From assembly GCA_012962365.1 (NCBI GenBank), contig DTXR01000126.1, forward strand, positions 1-5,442: a DNA stretch of 5,442 bases, written 5' to 3'. The notes below the pieces were generated by a model. The model was not told the DNA's origin and searched no databases. It saw only the letters and a program-made list of their open reading frames with translations. The position numbers and the translations under genes are program-made. Position 1 is the first letter of the stretch, and each line of letters opens with the position of its first letter. Of the stretch, positions 5,224 through 5,442 are shown one piece after another. Source of the stretch: Chromatiaceae bacterium. GTDB taxonomy: Bacteria; Pseudomonadota; Gammaproteobacteria; Chromatiales; Chromatiaceae.

Positions 5224-5442
5224 ATGAGCAACAGCTTCAACGCCCGGGACAACCTGGAAGCCGGCGGCAAGTCCTATGAAATCTACCGCCTGGACGCCGT
5301 CGAAAGCAGCGCCCGCCTGCCCTTCGCCACCAAGATTCTACTGGAAAACCTGCTGCGTAACGAAGACGGCGTGACCGTTACCCGAAGCGACATCGAGGCC
5401 CTGTCCAACTGGGACAGCCAAGCCGAACCCAGCCAGGAGATC
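5224..5442 (+). CDS. acnA: aconitate hydratase AcnA, N-terminal part (cut by window edge)
   Basis: The first 73 codons are present and the frame is open to the right edge. The protein would interconvert citrate and isocitrate in the TCA cycle through a 4Fe-4S cluster, as a cytoplasmic enzyme of about 890 residues. The N-terminus matches the AcnA/IRP1-type family: KSYEIYRLDAV (E. coli KTYHYYSLPLA), ARLPFATKILLENLLRNEDG (E. coli TRLPKSLKVLLENLLRWQDG) and VTRSDIEALSNW (E. coli VTEEDIHALAGW). It does not resemble AcnB or the AcnD N-terminus. Cluster cysteines and other active-site residues lie outside the window. GGAG at 5211-5214 is 9 nt before the ATG. The product supplies the substrate of the isocitrate dehydrogenase encoded to the left. 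Confidence 0.9.
   Translation, partial: MSNSFNARDNLEAGGKSYEIYRLDAVESSARLPFATKILLENLLRNEDGVTVTRSDIEALSNWDSQAEPSQEI

Noticed and set aside
1..5442. CRISPR array, insertion sequence, phage genes, tRNA or rRNA
   Set aside because: I saw no spaced identical repeats, transposase or integrase motifs, target-site duplications or cloverleaf sequence. Apart from the left 357 bases and the acnA spacer, the window is densely filled by conserved housekeeping genes.

Overview
The window looks like chromosomal DNA of a free-living gammaproteobacterium. The evidence is gene content, strong protein similarity to Escherichia coli families, and gene order. NADP isocitrate dehydrogenase (icd) diverges from rluE, and rluE is followed by nudJ, mnmA and hflD, the conserved gammaproteobacterial arrangement. 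A CspD-type cold-shock gene lies beyond icd. In E. coli hflD is followed by purB; here it is followed by a small lipoprotein gene and then by acnA. Coding regions are moderately G+C-rich, while the segment upstream of cspD is clearly more A+T-rich. I cannot name genus or species. A sulfur-oxidiser or related lineage is possible but is only a guess.

Layout, left to right. Positions 1-357 hold no gene I can support, only possible cspD promoter elements. cspD (+) occupies 358-567 and converges with icd (-) at 643-1899; a strong hairpin with a T-run on both sides lies between them and can end transcription from both directions. The 56-bp gap between icd and rluE carries a good extended -10 for icd. 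From 1956 to about 5067 runs a tight plus-strand operon: rluE (23S rRNA pseudouridine synthase), nudJ (Nudix pyrophosphatase), mnmA (tRNA 2-thiouridylase), hflD, and a lipoprotein gene. All four junctions are stop/start overlaps (ATGA, ATGA, TGATG, ATGA). A G/C-rich hairpin closes the operon. The spacer before acnA contains a large imperfect inverted repeat, and acnA (AcnA-type aconitase) begins at 5224 and runs off the right edge.

Functionally, the operon groups RNA modification for translation (RluE, MnmA) with a nucleotide-hydrolysing Nudix enzyme and HflD. It is bracketed by two consecutive TCA-cycle enzymes, isocitrate dehydrogenase on the left and aconitase on the right.

No mobile element, CRISPR array, tRNA, rRNA or wholly new system is visible. 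The most notable points are: (1) the lipoprotein gene has tandem 33-bp repeats, and one unit is 32 bp, which throws the C-terminus out of frame; (2) the long inverted repeat sits directly upstream of a likely acnA -10 element.
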